Assembly: GCF_008831285.2 (NCBI RefSeq)
Contig: NC_045141.1
Location: 14,928,106 to 14,992,105 of the forward strand
Length of the DNA stretch: 64,000 bases
Reading direction: 5' to 3'
Origin: Nymphaea colorata
Taxonomy: Eukaryota; Streptophyta; Magnoliopsida; Nymphaeales; Nymphaeaceae
Below are positions 37,980 to 51,198 of this stretch, in pieces. The notes beneath the pieces are model-generated. The model saw only the letters and a program-made list of their open reading frames with translations, was not told where the DNA came from and ran no database searches. How positions within the stretch are numbered: the stretch's first letter is position 1; the number at the start of each line of letters is the position of its first letter. The translations under genes and the position numbers were made by a program.

Positions 37980-39497
37980 ACTGCACCGGTAAAACAAGTT
38001 GCATTCAATAAACCCAGATAGTGGATCCAAATTCAAGATCCAAACTTTAGGGCATTTGATATGACATTGGCACTAGACTTGGTTATACCATGGTACGGAT
38101 CCAAATCTTGCTCGCCTGGATCCAACTAGAGTTTAAATGGCCTTTTGTGATATATGGATCTTGCCTTGTGCTTTCCTTTCTTATTAGTACAATTTGGATT
38201 GAATCTAATTTTCTTATGCACTTAGCTTATCCAAATCCATCCCTTGAAGCTAAAGTAGACCAAGTCTTGCACCCCTTTCTCAGGTTTAGAAGAAAAAGTC
38301 TTGGACGTTCCAGACCGGTCCAAATAAGTCGGCTTCGAGAGGAATAGAACGTCAATTATTTGCTTATTTATATATATATATGTTTCGTTTAATTATTTTC
38401 ATCTATTTACTTATTTTATAGATGTTGGTGCCCCTCAATTATTTACTTATTTATATATGGTGATAATCATCATTTTGTCGTATATTTAGGGCGATGAAAC
38501 TTTTTTAATTGGTGCTTCATAGTAAAAAAATGTATGGCTTTTTTAGGCGAGCGATATGTTAGAATTATTCCCGTCGGTGTTATTTCTTTGAACTGCAAAA
38601 GGTGGTAGACATTACTCTCGAGTTAAAGAAAGTAACCATAAGTTCACTCATGTCCCCTGACAGAGCTCTACACCGCAGGGACAAGGGAAGAAGGGGAGCT
38701 TGGGTATGGGGATCCAAATCACTGCATTGGATCTGGATTGCGACTTAATAGTATATAGGGATGTAGACATCCAATTGGGGTTGTGTTCAGCTTTTGAGTC
38801 TTTCAACTTAGTCAGATTCTATGTAATGAGATCCGGATTTGGACTCGGAGTCGTACCCTTTTGTGATCAACAGCATGTGTATGTAATTAGCATGCAATCC
38901 AACATTTCTCTGTAATTGGATCATAACTTTATTGGATCTCAACTGGGACGGACTTGGATTCATGAAATCGCATACTAAATCTAAACCTGATCATTAACCA
39001 GATCTGGTCTTTTGAATCATATCTAGATAAACGAATCCAAAATTGAATTACTAATCCAATATATTCAATCAATTTGCATCTCTACTTGCCTCGTTCTCCA
39101 TGATTGGAAAATGAATGTTCTTCAAGAACAGCCTCCAATATTTTATAAAGATGGAACGACAATACGTACACATGAAAAACCGATAACTTAAGCAATGATA
39201 TTTGGATTCCAATAACCAGAAAATGCCAATGACTTGAGACATAATGGTAGGATGCCAATAAACAGAAGACGCCAATGACTTGGATACATAAAATGCCCAT
39301 CGGTCGTCATACTATTTTTTTTTTCTCTCTATCTCCAAACTAAGTTTAATCACTCCACAATTCAAAATTTGAACTAGTGTTTAGAAGTAGTTTAATAAAA
39401 AAAAGCGGGATAGCAAGGATTAAGATCTAACCAATACATTTTTAAATACAAGTTGGAGAATTTCTTTCATTGGTATATGAAAGGGGAAAATAACTTT

Positions 39498-39534
<37 letters not shown>

Positions 39535-40333
39535 CCGATAAACAAAATTTGGAGACAAAAAGTCTTTTAGATACAAGAACAAACCGCAAAAATAAAATAA
39601 AAAAAAAAAACGAAATATACACTATAATAACACAATAAAACGAAATAAGAAGGGTCGGAAAAGAGTGGATATATGGAGTGGCAGAGTCACCCAGCAGCAA
39701 ATGAATGACGGTGTCATAGTTGAATAACAAAATGAACATCCACCTACACAAGATGTGCCACAAATCTGGCGATAAGAAGGTGTCCTTGAAGACCCTGTTG
39801 TTGCGCTCTTCTCAAATGAGACACCAAGAGGATACGAGCCACAACCTCCAAACACAACTTCAAAAAAAGACATGTGGGGAGAATGACAAAAAAAAAAAAA
39901 GATGAATGGAGGGCAGGTCTAGAAAACTAGAAATGAAGACCATGCAAATGCAAGAACACTAAAAAAAACTGAGCGCAAGACTCAATCGCGGTCAGATTCT
40001 AATGGACATTCCACACAAAGAAAAGAAAGAGAGAGAGAGAGAATACACGTAGAATCCAATGCCTCCTTTCTTTTTTGACCTTAAGGTCTTAAATTGCATA
40101 GAAATTTGAGGAAATTTAGGCAGATGATAAAATATATGTTAAAACGACGAGAATCGAACACATGACGTCTTTTACACATTCTCTTTGAACCGGATAAGGG
40201 TTTTCAGTGGTAAGGATCCAACCCGTCTCTCATTTGGCTTCACCGTAGGAACCTAGGGTTCCTACTTGAGCGAGCAAGCGACGGAGGGAAAGAGAGAGCG
40301 TGGAGGGGTTCTGGTAGGGGAGATCAGGTGGAG

Positions 40334-43325
40334 ATGGAAGGAGAATCTGATTCCGATGCTCCGGAGGAGTTCACGTCTCGCCAGGTGCTCTCTCTCTCTC
40401 TCTCTCTCTCTCTCCGAGATTGATTTTGTGTAACTCAAGCTAGTTTGGAATGAAATATCAATGCTGTTTCGTTTTCATCTATATGAATGGAGGCGACTTT
40501 GAGTTCTATGTGTTCCGTTGAGGGACCAATAAGATTTTAATCGTCGAAGCCCGTTTGGTTTCTTTACTGCTTTTATGCTGTAGTTTCCTCATTGGTTTTG
40601 TTTTGAATTGTATTTGTAGGGATTAGAGAAAGAGGAAGAGATCAGGAAGATTATAAGAGAAAACAAAGCCAGGTAATTACTATGAGTGTTTTTGTCATTA
40701 TGAGGATCATGGATTAGTTTGCTTAAGAACTTGCATCGACTTGACGGGTTTTAGCTGATTATTTTTGTAACATCAACTAATTCAGAAAGTAGTAATTTTA
40801 GTGCTCTGTGTGTGTCACCTGTCTGTGACAGAAACTAGATTCAGGATTACGAATTGCAATTTTATGGATAAATTTGGATTACCCATTGACCCTTCAACTG
40901 GGATTTATAAGAAGCACCTTTAAGTGAATTTGTCAGTTTGATGCTTGCTATGGAACTTAGATGAGGAGATACGTGGGTTGTCGTCTTTTTGCAGTCTTTT
41001 TTCTAGTTCTGGGGTTTTGTGTAGGATCGCCATTGCTAATGGCATCTTCATGATGATAGAAGCATTGCTCAGTGCGATTAGAAATGCTGTCTTTTCAGAA
41101 CAGTTGCTTAGTGAATCCGAAGTTCCTAACAACTGCATTTTGCTTAAGATAAAGTTTGTGATTTGTAAGAAATATTTTCTTGGAAAACTGAGAAAAAGGA
41201 AATCTGATAAAAATGAATCAATATAGTACTTATGTCATGTTCAATTGCTATTAGCCTGTCACATCAATTGCCTATGAGAATTTATGTTAGAAGACCAAAC
41301 AAGAATTGTCTTGTTGATTAATCATGAATATTCATGAGGTGTTGAAAATTTCAAAACAACAAAGAGCACTTAAATTTTGTGCATGCACCTTTGTGGTAAA
41401 AATCCCAACGAGTGATTAGTTGTACTTTTAGTCAATTGAGTTGGATTGGCTCAGCCGAAATAGTCCCAATCAGTCTTTTTATTGACTTGAGGACCTATTT
41501 CCAACTTCTGATTTTGACAACTAGCAGTGCAACTGATATGCTTTGTTTCCACATGGATGCTCGAATTCTACTTCCTTTAAAGTGAAGAGAAGGACGTACA
41601 AACTTTTGTTGTTCTGATTATATTATGGAAAGCATTGAGATTATCCTGAAAGAACACCACTGGGTTGATCTTGTGCGTGCTGGTTCTTTTACATTCTTAT
41701 GGTTCCTTGTCAGCAAATATATACTCATGTTTTATGAAACTATCATGTCATATTCCTTCCACTCATAATAGTACTCTATGCCTGCACCAGTATACCTGTG
41801 AGACTGCGACATGAGTATTTATATTCTTAAATCAGAACAAATGTGACATTAAAAGGAAATATGTGCAAACTTTTGTCTGTATGTTGTCCCTGCTCAAAAT
41901 TAACATTACATAAGCTATTATCATATAGGGTTGCTCATGAGGCAAAAGAACGGCGAAGGCGACGGGCACAGAAGAAATCACAACCTTCTTCAAATTTGAA
42001 AGTGAGGTCAGTTGTGAAGGAGACAGAACTACCAGATGAGCCAGAGGCACAGCCACAACCACAACATATGAGTGGAATGCTTCCAGAAAGTATTGTTAAT
42101 CTCCTGGCTGCACGTGAAAAGTATGGAGTTTCTCTTTTTATTTTGATCACGTCAGTGAATAGCTTAACTATGTTCGCCTGGTTTTTTACGTCTACCTTTT
42201 TGTGTACCTTTGTGTTGATCGCTGATGCTTAAGTTGTGCCTATGCTTTTGCTGTTTTCCCTGACTTACTGACATGCTTTTATTCATTACGTATTATAACC
42301 GAGCTGACAAGGCTGAATTTCTTTTCCATGACCATGTATAACACTAGCAGGTTGATTGTTTAGAAAGTTCTTGTTTCATCTCCTTTTGAAGGTGAACCTC
42401 ATGACGGTTGAGCTAGTGGAATATGTACTTACACTAGCCCTCTGCACAATCGAATTCTGAGTTGTTTCTTATTGCATGGCACTTCTAACTAGTTTTGGTA
42501 ATGACAGTTATTTAGTGTAACTTGTGTAAATATATATGTGAGTTGGAGGATTGGCTGATAAAGGACTTGCATTTTACTTTTAGATAGTACCCGTGTTCCT
42601 GTAAACTAAGAATATGAATGTATGATTTTCTACTTCATTCTAATTGGCTATGTCAATAAGAAGGCCAATGCCAGCCAAAGCCAAAATACGGGATATTCAC
42701 CTCCTATGGCTATAGCTTCTTTTGAAGTAAATAATGTTTTCGTTAGTTAAAGTAACTTGTGTTTGTTACTTTTCATTTGACTATAATTAAAATTAATATG
42801 ACTATATGAAAAAATAAGTCACATTATTTTAGTTGCTACAATTTAGCTTGACTTGTTTTTCACTTTACATGAGAAAAATTACACTTCCCACAAAATGTCT
42901 GTCATCCTGTATATTCCTTTGTCGAGCATTTACATCCTCAAGCCACTGACCATCTATTTTGTAATATATTCCAATGAGCAGACTAGTTTTCCCAGAAGTT
43001 GCTGAAGTTAAGGACGATGACAGCATGCCCCAGAAGAAGAAAAAAAAGAAATCTGGAAGCAAGGGGTAAAATTAGTGCATGTTCTTTGGACTTCCTTTCT
43101 TGTTTCAGCTCATTGTTGAGCGAGTTTAACTAAATCTTTCACACTACCGTTGACAGACTCGAGCCTGTAATTCTGAAGGACCTTCCTGGACCTCAATGTG
43201 CCCAGAATTCCATGGAGTTCTTGAAAAAGAGAAAGTTGGCTGTTTCCAGGTCAGCTTCATCCCTGAGAAACCCGGAACAAGCATTTCGGTATCTTGCTAA
43301 GAGTGGCATGCTTGGGAGTTCCTAA
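40334..43325 (+). CDS. Conserved small basic protein, possibly nucleolar (Utp16-like), complete, five exons
   Basis: Exons: 40334-40384, 40620-40672, 41929-42120, 42982-43065, 43157-43325 (TAA). All junctions are GT-AG and the 549 nt stay in frame, giving 182 aa. The start gives an acidic N-terminus (MEGESDSDAPEEFTSRQ). Then come a charged helix (KEEEIRKIIRENKARVAHEA), a basic stretch (KERRRRRAQKK), a linker, a lysine run (KKKKKK near residue 120) typical of nuclear or nucleolar signals, and a conserved-looking C-terminus with PQCAQNSMEFLKKRKL and a final SGMLGSS. The layout recalls plant proteins annotated as U3 snoRNP subunit Utp16/Bud21, but I cannot confirm this and leave function open. 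The gene model itself is well supported by frame continuity over four introns. A (CT)n run opens intron 1. Confidence 0.85.
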
Positions 43326-44781
43326 AGGCACGGTATGTAACTGAAGCCATTCCTAGGTGGAGTATGGCTATGAGTCGCCCAGAGAATGCAAAATTCTTGC
43401 TGTACCGTAACCCTTGTGGGCTTCGAAAAAGTACATGGGTTGCATTTGGAGGCCTGATGGATTTTTGCTAGGTTTCCACGGATACGCAACCATGGTCCAC
43501 CCCTTTTTATCTTGGTCGCCCTGTTTGGAAGGTGACATTACTCAGGATGACAGTTTTGAATGAATGGCTCAAATGAAATGAATGAAAGCACTTTTCTGTT
43601 CTATGGGTTTATTTTTCAGGTTCCGTTTTGTTATTTAATTTGGCAAGCATAGCCATTTGAACTGGCCTATCAGAACGAGGACTTGAGTCCGATTCCGGAG
43701 TCAGCCATGTGCCTGGCTCTTGTCGTCAATTGAGTCAAATTATTGCAGAAGAAAGGAGGTGCATATAGAATTCTAGCAGCGTATGCTGCCAGAGCGATCG
43801 ATGACTTGGTATTCACGAGCTGTCTGGGGTCTGGCTGTTTATAAACCTTAACTTGGCAAAGCAGGACTGGACTTGAGAAAAATGCCCTAAAAAGGCTTCT
43901 CCCTTCACCAGCAACTCTTAAAAAAAAAAAAATCACTTTACTGTTGAGTTTTGCATATTTCAGTTTGCATCATCCACAAGAAATGCTTGAGCCCATTTGA
44001 TGGTGACAGCTACTTCATCAAAAAATAAAAAAGCAATCGCACTTGAGTCATGTCTGTTTAATGTGGGCAAAATTTTGCAGGTAACATGAAACAGCAGATG
44101 TTAACTCTAAAAGGTCAAAAGGTTAATTTTCACTCTATAATCGAATTCGAAAGTTTTGCATTTAAGCTTCTGCTAACATTGACAAGGTTAAAATTCACAG
44201 AAGCACGCTCAACGGCCAGCAAGATAACAAAAGCAGGCTTAAGTTTTAAAATTTTGCAACTGAAGTACTGTTTCTTGTCAATTTGCGGAAACGTGAAGTA
44301 CTCAAAAAGTTGGGCGCATTATTTATTATAAAGTATGTCCACAGGTTCACCAATGGCCTCGGCACCACAAAGCAAATACCCCACCAATAAGACCTTAGAC
44401 AGAAGACTGATTTCCGTTAAGTTCCGAAAGAGAACGAATGGGCCACCAACATATGTGCATCAGATGTGCTCAATGCATACAATGACAGAACTGAAGCTCC
44501 CAAGACCAGCCTCTGCGGTACCTACAACCCGCATCAAATTTTTTCTCCCCCGACGGATGCCCACTCCAAGCTCTATAGCCCACACACAAAATGGCAAGAA
44601 AAGTCAGTCCCCATCAAGCAGGTTCCCACCATAAGACAGCAGCCACGCTTTTTTCAAACACCCAGCTATTTACATTTGTGAATTTTGTCAGCACAAGCAG
44701 CAATCAGCAGATTGCTAATGATCTGGAAATTAATGCACCCGCTTCCTCAAAATCATATTTCTTTAACTTCAGGCTCTTTCG
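43326..44781. other. Convergent intergenic region: 3' UTRs of the flanking genes
   Basis: The plus-strand gene ends at 43325 and the minus-strand TBP gene ends at 44782, so both 3' UTRs lie here. The TBP 3' UTR is expected to occupy the upper part, after its last acceptor at 44783-44784. I see no other gene. Confidence 0.5.
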
Positions 44782-45407
44782 TCTGCCAATGACAACATAA
44801 AACCAATTAGTACGTTAATAAGGGAAAAATATGAACAATGAGTAAAATGTCTTCTAAGGATCAAGACAAAAATTTAACAAGTGTCTGAACATCATAAGCG
44901 GCTGCAGTTAAAGAAAGCGGTACTAAAAGAGACTTAAAAGATAAGTAATAGAAAATTCGAACGTACTAACAGGAAATTTTTTGCCCCCATGTCATGTGGG
45001 TTTGGGAGCTATAAATGCAGGGAGGGAAGAGTGGCATATAACAGTATTTACCAGAGAGAACATTGCAATTCTCTGGTTTATAGATAATGGTAACATACCA
45101 TTGTTGGCTTTTTCTGAACTCAGTGAGCACAGGATAGATATTCTCAAAAGCTGTATATGTTTCGTCTCTCACCTATGTAAAAGAACCAAACACATTAGAA
45201 TAGGCAGACCTGAACGCCAAAACAGAATAGATGGAAACTGAGAATCCTCAAAATCACCTTAGCGCCTGTTAGAACAATTTTGCCTGAGACAAAGATAAGC
45301 AGAACAATCTTGGGTTGCTTCATCCGATAAATCAAGCCAGGGAACAATTCTGGTTCATACTGTTACAGGGAAAGTAGAAATCAGCAATATTAGGTAACAT
45401 GCACACA

Positions 45408-45482
<75 letters not shown>

Positions 45483-46385
45483 TCAATAAATACATACACT
45501 AGAGAAAGCACCATGGGAATATGCAAGACCTTCTAATCTTATTGGAAATTTGACATCGCAAGAGCCAACAATATTTTGGATCTTGAAGTCCTGCCAAGCA
45601 TTCCATTACCACAGGGCTTTAGATCCTACTAGCAGAACAATGCAAGGAAGAAGGAGAAGCCAGAGCAAAGCAGGTTGCTTTAACAAGCAAGGAAAAAGGA
45701 GTTAAATACCTTGAACTTGGCAGGAAACCCGAGTTTCTGAATTATGCGAGCATACTAAACCAGAAATGCCAAGTGAGATCACAGAATCATTTTGCATATT
45801 CATAAAATGCTTGTGGCATTACCTTTTTAATTGATTTACCACTCAACATAACACATACCTTTCTTGCTGCCAGTTTAGACTGTTGCTCACTTTTAGCTCC
45901 AGTGCAGACCTACATGTAAATATTACATAACAGTGAACAGATCAATGATGATGGAGTATAAATGAACCCATTTTGCTTTGTACGTAAGCTCTAGGGAAAA
46001 AGAACAAGGAATTTGTAAAAGAGAAAACACATGATTACTAGTTTTACAAAAAACAGCTGGAGTGTATACAAGTTTTTGAATTATTGATTTGAAAGGTGTG
46101 CATTCCAATGTTCGAACGAAATGATTAATTATCAAAACCAAGGAAAATATATTATATAACCTATTTCTAGAATGCAGTTAATGAAGCATGTTAAGATATA
46201 GGAAGTCCCTAGACATTGACAGTGGCAAAAAATAAAGGCTAAAGCTAAGTAACTAAAGAGCTAGTTAATACCTAACCTAGGCTGCAGGTGTTCCAAAAGC
46301 CTAGCTAGTGTCCAGAACGAACTAATAAGCCTAATCAGGAACCATAAAAGAATTGATTATAACATGTTCTGGAACATGGAACTTG

Positions 46386-46428
<43 letters not shown>

Positions 46429-49400
46429 ACTGAAACCCATAAATTTCAATGTTGTCATCCCAGAAACATAAGAAAAGAGAAAGGAAAAATGTGTGCACTC
46501 ACAGCTAAAGGCCATATATATCATCTATCAATTCTAGGTGCTAAACTTGCATCTAGCAGCAAATAGGCGCACCTTTTACCTATGTACCTCTCTCTTCTTT
46601 TCCCAACATGGCCTGAGATTAAGACATAACATTAGGAGAGGCAAATCCTGCAGAAAGGTTTCCCTTTCACCTAAAGCTATTCTCCAATCTCATGAGAACA
46701 GGCTTCCCTCTTTTAATGACTTTCTGTAGAGGAAAATATTTCTTGCAACTGCATACCAATCTAAATTCTATGAATCAAGTTAATGGCTCAGGCAGGCCAA
46801 CGTCCTTCACTTGTGTCATGATTATGAAGGGAACTGGGAGCAAGTAAGATGGAGAAGGCAATTCTAAAGCATATAGATGAAACCACTTTTGCCAATACAG
46901 GCATATCAACCTTTTTATTCCTCATGATTACTTTTTATACAGTTATGGACCAATTATGATGACTTATTCTCGTTAGCCAAGGTGTTGTGAGCAGCCAGAT
47001 CCTATTTCTACTCCATGAAAAATGAAAGCACAAGATACTAATTATCATTAGGACATCAATAGATGGAATAGCATCATCTTTTCTCTTGGAATGAAAATAT
47101 TGATCAAACCCAGCATAAAAAATTTTAGAGCATGAAAAAAAATGTATCTGCTTAGACTATAGTACTGATGTTCGATTAAGGACAAGTCCGGCCTGTCACA
47201 CTTGTACCTCTTTCTGTGTCACATAACCAGTATCGACCGATGATCCACTCAGGTCAAAAATAAGAATCAAGATTATACACATTCAGACAATTTCAGTATC
47301 ACAGTTCATTTGGATCCCATATTTCCATCTAACCTAGCTCTCATATATAACCTGTAAAACATCCACTAAATAGCTAGAGGAATTTTTTTGAGAAAAAGCC
47401 CCTCAATAAAAAAATCTACCTTTAGAGGGTATTTGATTGCCTCAGAAACCTTTTCTCGTAGCAAAGAAGTAAAATAAGGGTCTTATGTGTGGATCTTAGG
47501 TCTGACCGAAGATCCTTAATTTGATGAACCATGGATTCTGCCATAGCTCTTTTGCCACATCAGAAAAAGCATGCCATGTCAGATTCACATCAGATCCACA
47601 ATTCCAAATCCAAGGCTATCAGACACCCCCTAAATGGTACAACTACAACCTACCAAATGCATAATATATTTACTCTTTACAGGATAGGAGGTGGGGTAAT
47701 TTCTTGGCTGATAACTTCAATTACTTAACACCATAATTCAATATTCACCAAGGAAAAAAGTTCCATTTCGTGAAGAGGTAGAAGGAAAGATAACTAAAAG
47801 GTAATCTTACCATCTTCCCAGAAGCAAATATCAAGGCAGTAGTCTTTGGTTCTCTTATTCTCATGATAACAGCAGCAAAACGCTGTTGGAAAACAATTGT
47901 TAGATGTGATAAAAAAAACCAATAAGCCTGATATAAGAAAAACAAAAATAAATAGGACAATAAGAAAAGATATACAAGTTACACGCCTTGGGGTTATATT
48001 CTGCATTTCGAGCTTGCAATGCTATGGCCTTAAGATCCAACTTGCAATCCAAGTTCACAGTTGAGACAATATTTCTGCATATGAAACCCATAGTCCATTC
48101 AGAGTTCAGATCACTGTTAAAGTTTCTGAAAACATGTTTAATGATGTAAGTATTTGAAAAGAAACTACTACTGTAAAAATAGAGAGCCAAAAAATGTGAC
48201 TCTCAAGCACAATGGTGCTTTTAATATCTCATAATACTTATAATGAGTACAAACTCATGAAGGACAAATAAGCTTCACAATAAAGAACACAATGCAGAGC
48301 AAATAATAATAACGAAAGAGGATTTCATTATATCCCTAAAAGTTTTACAAAGTAATCCCTTATCTAAATACAAAGGATTCTTATTTATAAGGTGTGCCCA
48401 ACAGCCAGCTGGCTAACTGCTGGACACTCCCACCACTTGTCCCAAGACCGACCCAAATGCCTTTGTACAAAAAGTAAAAAAGAAGAAGAAGCAAAAAGTC
48501 ACAAAAGTTGCACATACGAGAAAAAAAATCTACAAATGTATATTAACACTCACCTAACTTAAAGCAAACCCACCAGAGGTTTGCCAAAGAGAAAGCAAAA
48601 CAGAGTTACTGGAAGGGCCTTGGTGAAGCAATCTGCTATCTAGTACTTACACAGCGGATAGGGAAGATATACATGGTTCTTCAAATATGCTTCTCCTACA
48701 TAATGACTATCCATCTCTCCGTGCTTTTTCCATTTATAAAATATATGATTACTACTTACTAGCAACAGACATTGCAGTCTTCATGTCACAAACCAACAAA
48801 GATGTAATTGGACTCTCCTGGAACAACAACCAAGGCTCTTATAGATGCAGACCTTGCTACGATACCATCTATGGATAGAGAGAAAAATATGTCCTTCTAG
48901 CATCTCACAATACTCGCAATGCATATAAACTATAAAGTTATAAACACATGAAGAACAAATAAAGTTCACCAATGAGGGACAAAATGCACACAAAATAACA
49001 AGAAATAAAGAAAAGGGGATTTTATTATACACCTAAAACTAAAGTATTACAAACAATGCCTTAGCTAGGGCTCTTATTTATAGGATTCGAGAGCGAACTA
49101 GTAACCTTTGGAATTGCCCAATAGCTAACGATGGCATTGATGGAGTGTGGAGCCTGATCCATACTTGATAGCCTTCCCTAATTTCATGTTTATGAGGGTG
49201 CCATTTCTGTAATTTTTTTGTGACTGCTCTATGTGGCGACCGTGGACGTAGTAGAACGTTGTCTCCGAATCACGTAAATCTTTGTGTGCTCTTTCTTGCT
49301 TTTTCTTCTTTTGATTTCGATTCTCTTGGTATGTTAAGAGAGTGTAAAAGAGCCGAGTTCCTAACAGGCATTTTGGTTTATTATAGAGGGATAAACATGT

Positions 49401-50960
49401 AATGTTACATATATGTATGTGTAGATACTTTCTACAACAATGCAACCATATCTATAAGGATCCTACAACGAAGTTGTTCCCAGTTGTGGAGAGCTAGAAC
49501 AGCACTTTGAATAGAACCAATCTTTATCATAGTCACCAGAATTACTTCTTCTAAGGAGTGGAATCAAGACATGCAAAGAATTCTAATTTCCTTGATCGAA
49601 CCTTGATTCCTACCGCAGGTGAATCCCAATTCATCATGAACTGAAACTCTCAGTAAGTAGGAATTTTGGCTCCCATGTTTGGAGAACTGAAATACTCTTT
49701 ATTTACAAGATTAAGAAGCTTGATTACGTCAATACTTTCAATGAATATTGACAAAATATTCCACAAAGATCATGACATTTTGGAAAAGAATGGCAACATT
49801 AAAGGAAAAATCATCTCATTTAGTTTGTATAGGAGAACATATATATTCTTTCATGTCTTCATTAGAAAATGTTACTGAATGTTTTCTTTATCTATTTGAT
49901 TGTTTCGTTAATTGTTGAACTTTTTACTACATCCAACATTTTCCAAGAATTTTTCTCAACAATAGCCATTCTTTTGAGAAGTTTCCAAGAAGACCTTCTT
50001 GAGAAATTAAATTGAACTACTTTATATATGGTTCAAAAATCATGATCTCCTCAATCCTCAAAAGCTCTTAATTCCTAGGATTATCAAAGCCCCTAGACTG
50101 CTTCCAGAATTTCTTGCAGTTGGCAACTATGGGTCACCCATGTTTTCAGTTGGAAAATGAGGGAGGCATATAACCTTGGCTGGTGAGATGGTCTGTCATA
50201 ACTTTGACTGTTAATATCCTTCTTACACATTGTTTATCTTGTAAAACAGTAATTGGAGATATCAAGCCTCCATTGCAGCAAGATCAACATGGTTGAAAAG
50301 AACAAATTGGCCCGGAAAGAGCACCCCAATGACTTTATCTCACTAAGCTCAGACATCAGAACCACAAAACACAAAGAATACTTGCGCTTGCCAGTGCAAG
50401 CGATACCTGATATCCCCTAACCACAGGATTTTGTCAAGCCAGCTGTAGCTGAATGAGGAACCTACGGACAGACTTATAGGTCGAACTCTTTGGTACTGCC
50501 ACAGATTCGAATACACACTTGTGACTCATCAGAAAACGAGGAGAACGAGGATGAGATAGGAATTCAGACAGTGGCATTTCATACCAACAGCTGAACATAA
50601 CCGAAACAAAAAAATCAAGATTGACCAATTCAAATAGATCAACCCCTAAAAAGCATTTCTCTTCCACAACCCTCCAACTTCGACGCACCGCTTCTATCAA
50701 AGAAAACGCCACATGCCAAACGAGATCCCGTAGTCCAGAGACGTACAAACTCAAGAAATCCGGCATATGGGCGTTGCCCACGGACAAGAAAAATAAAAAA
50801 GAAAGGAAACCCACCTCCCCAAAACGATTAAACCCTCAAATTCAGCAAAGAAAGCCCCCAGAAAATGGGGGAGACGAACTTACTGTAGGGTCGGCACAAT
50901 CCCGGAGGGATGCTTAGAAAGATCAACAGGCTGGCTTCCTTCCAAGCCCTGATCCGTCAT
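44782..50960 (-). CDS. TBP: TATA-box-binding protein (TBP), complete, nine exons
   Basis: Minus-strand coding exons: 50960-50884, 48074-47987, 47882-47811, 45909-45859, 45754-45710, 45590-45498, 45359-45258, 45172-45099, and one base at 44782. Together they make 603 nt, 200 aa plus stop, the usual plant TBP length. The short N-terminus ([20 protein letters not shown]) precedes the saddle-shaped core of two repeats: [55 protein letters not shown] and then [59 protein letters not shown] binds the TATA box in TFIID and serves all three nuclear polymerases. Two oddities: the intron after the exon ending at 47987 begins GC, not GT, because only that donor keeps the NPK-RFA frame; and the TGA stop is split TG/A by the last intron. 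Introns carry a Copia remnant and a MITE. Confidence 0.96.
45411..45477. repeat. (AT)n-(AG)n compound microsatellite
   Basis: About 18 AT units followed by about 14 AG units, in a TBP intron. Confidence 0.95.
46383..46428. repeat. (CT)n-(AT)n compound microsatellite
   Basis: CT run then AT run in the long TBP intron between 45910 and 47810. Confidence 0.9.
47421..47634. mobile_element. MITE, about 214 bp, in a TBP intron
   Basis: The ends are inverted repeats: left TTTAGAGGGTATTTGATTGC; the right end read inversely is TTTAGGGGGTGTCTGATAGC. No coding capacity. A diverged relative with the same left end and internal words (AAGAAGTAAAATAAGG, GTGTGGATC, AAAGCATG) lies at about 62878-63135. The superfamily is uncertain; the ends resemble PIF/Harbinger or hAT MITEs. 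Confidence 0.75.
48190..49100 (-). mobile_element. Deletion-derived Copia element with both LTR remnants in TBP intron 1
   Basis: On the minus strand, a 5' LTR remnant (about 49090-48871) is followed by a primer-binding site (TGGTATCGTAGC, 48868-48857). A fragment of Copia RNase H/3' pol then carries decayed SPIT..LLVCD and CFTKALP motifs (about 48840-48600), and a 3' LTR remnant follows (about 48410-48210). The two LTR remnants share words such as AAACACATGAAGAACAAATA-like sequence and CTTATTTATA. Nearly all of gag, integrase and RT are missing. It lies inside TBP intron 1, in the same orientation as the gene. Confidence 0.65.
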
Positions 50961-51190
50961 CTTCGTAACCACAGATCACGCACACCCTCTCTCTTTCTCT
51001 ACCCCCCTCGCTCTCCGCTCATCAACCGCCGTCCGACTCTCAGAACAAGAATCCCCAATTGCTTCCCCTTCACAAGGATCCTCTTTGTTCAGACGCGACG
51101 GCGAGAAGCCCGCAGCAAAAGGCTACGATCGAGGAGGGAAAAATCGAATTGATCCGTTTTTATAGAGAGAAAGGGAGGGAAGACGATCGC

Positions 51191-51198
51191 TATATATA
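51191..51198 (-). promoter_or_regulatory. TATA-like box upstream of the TBP gene
   Basis: TATATATA lies about 230 bp above the TBP start codon on the minus strand, followed (towards the gene) by a GA/CT-rich leader-like stretch. Its position fits a transcription start near 51160. Because it is palindromic it has no intrinsic direction; the assignment rests on position. Confidence 0.4.

Larger units (their letters stand above)
35027..40333. other. AT-rich intergenic region; no supported gene
   Basis: About 35027-35300 should hold the kinase leader and promoter. The rest is low in GC, with poly-A/T tracts (35371-35395, 37160-37260), a large imperfect direct repeat (annotated separately) and a stretch at about 38040-39060 dense in GGATCCAAAT/TTGGATC-like words, probably old transposon sequence. 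A GA microsatellite lies at 39511-39533. The last ~130 bp before 40334 are purine-rich leader-like sequence. Confidence 0.5.

Noticed and set aside
41843-42232. 129-aa frame as a separate protein
   Set aside because: It is exon 3 of the five-exon gene with unspliced intron sequence at both ends.
44966-45172. Extended TBP C-terminus beginning WYV
   Set aside because: It arises by reading through a good GTATGT donor. Splicing restores the TGA and the usual 200-aa length.
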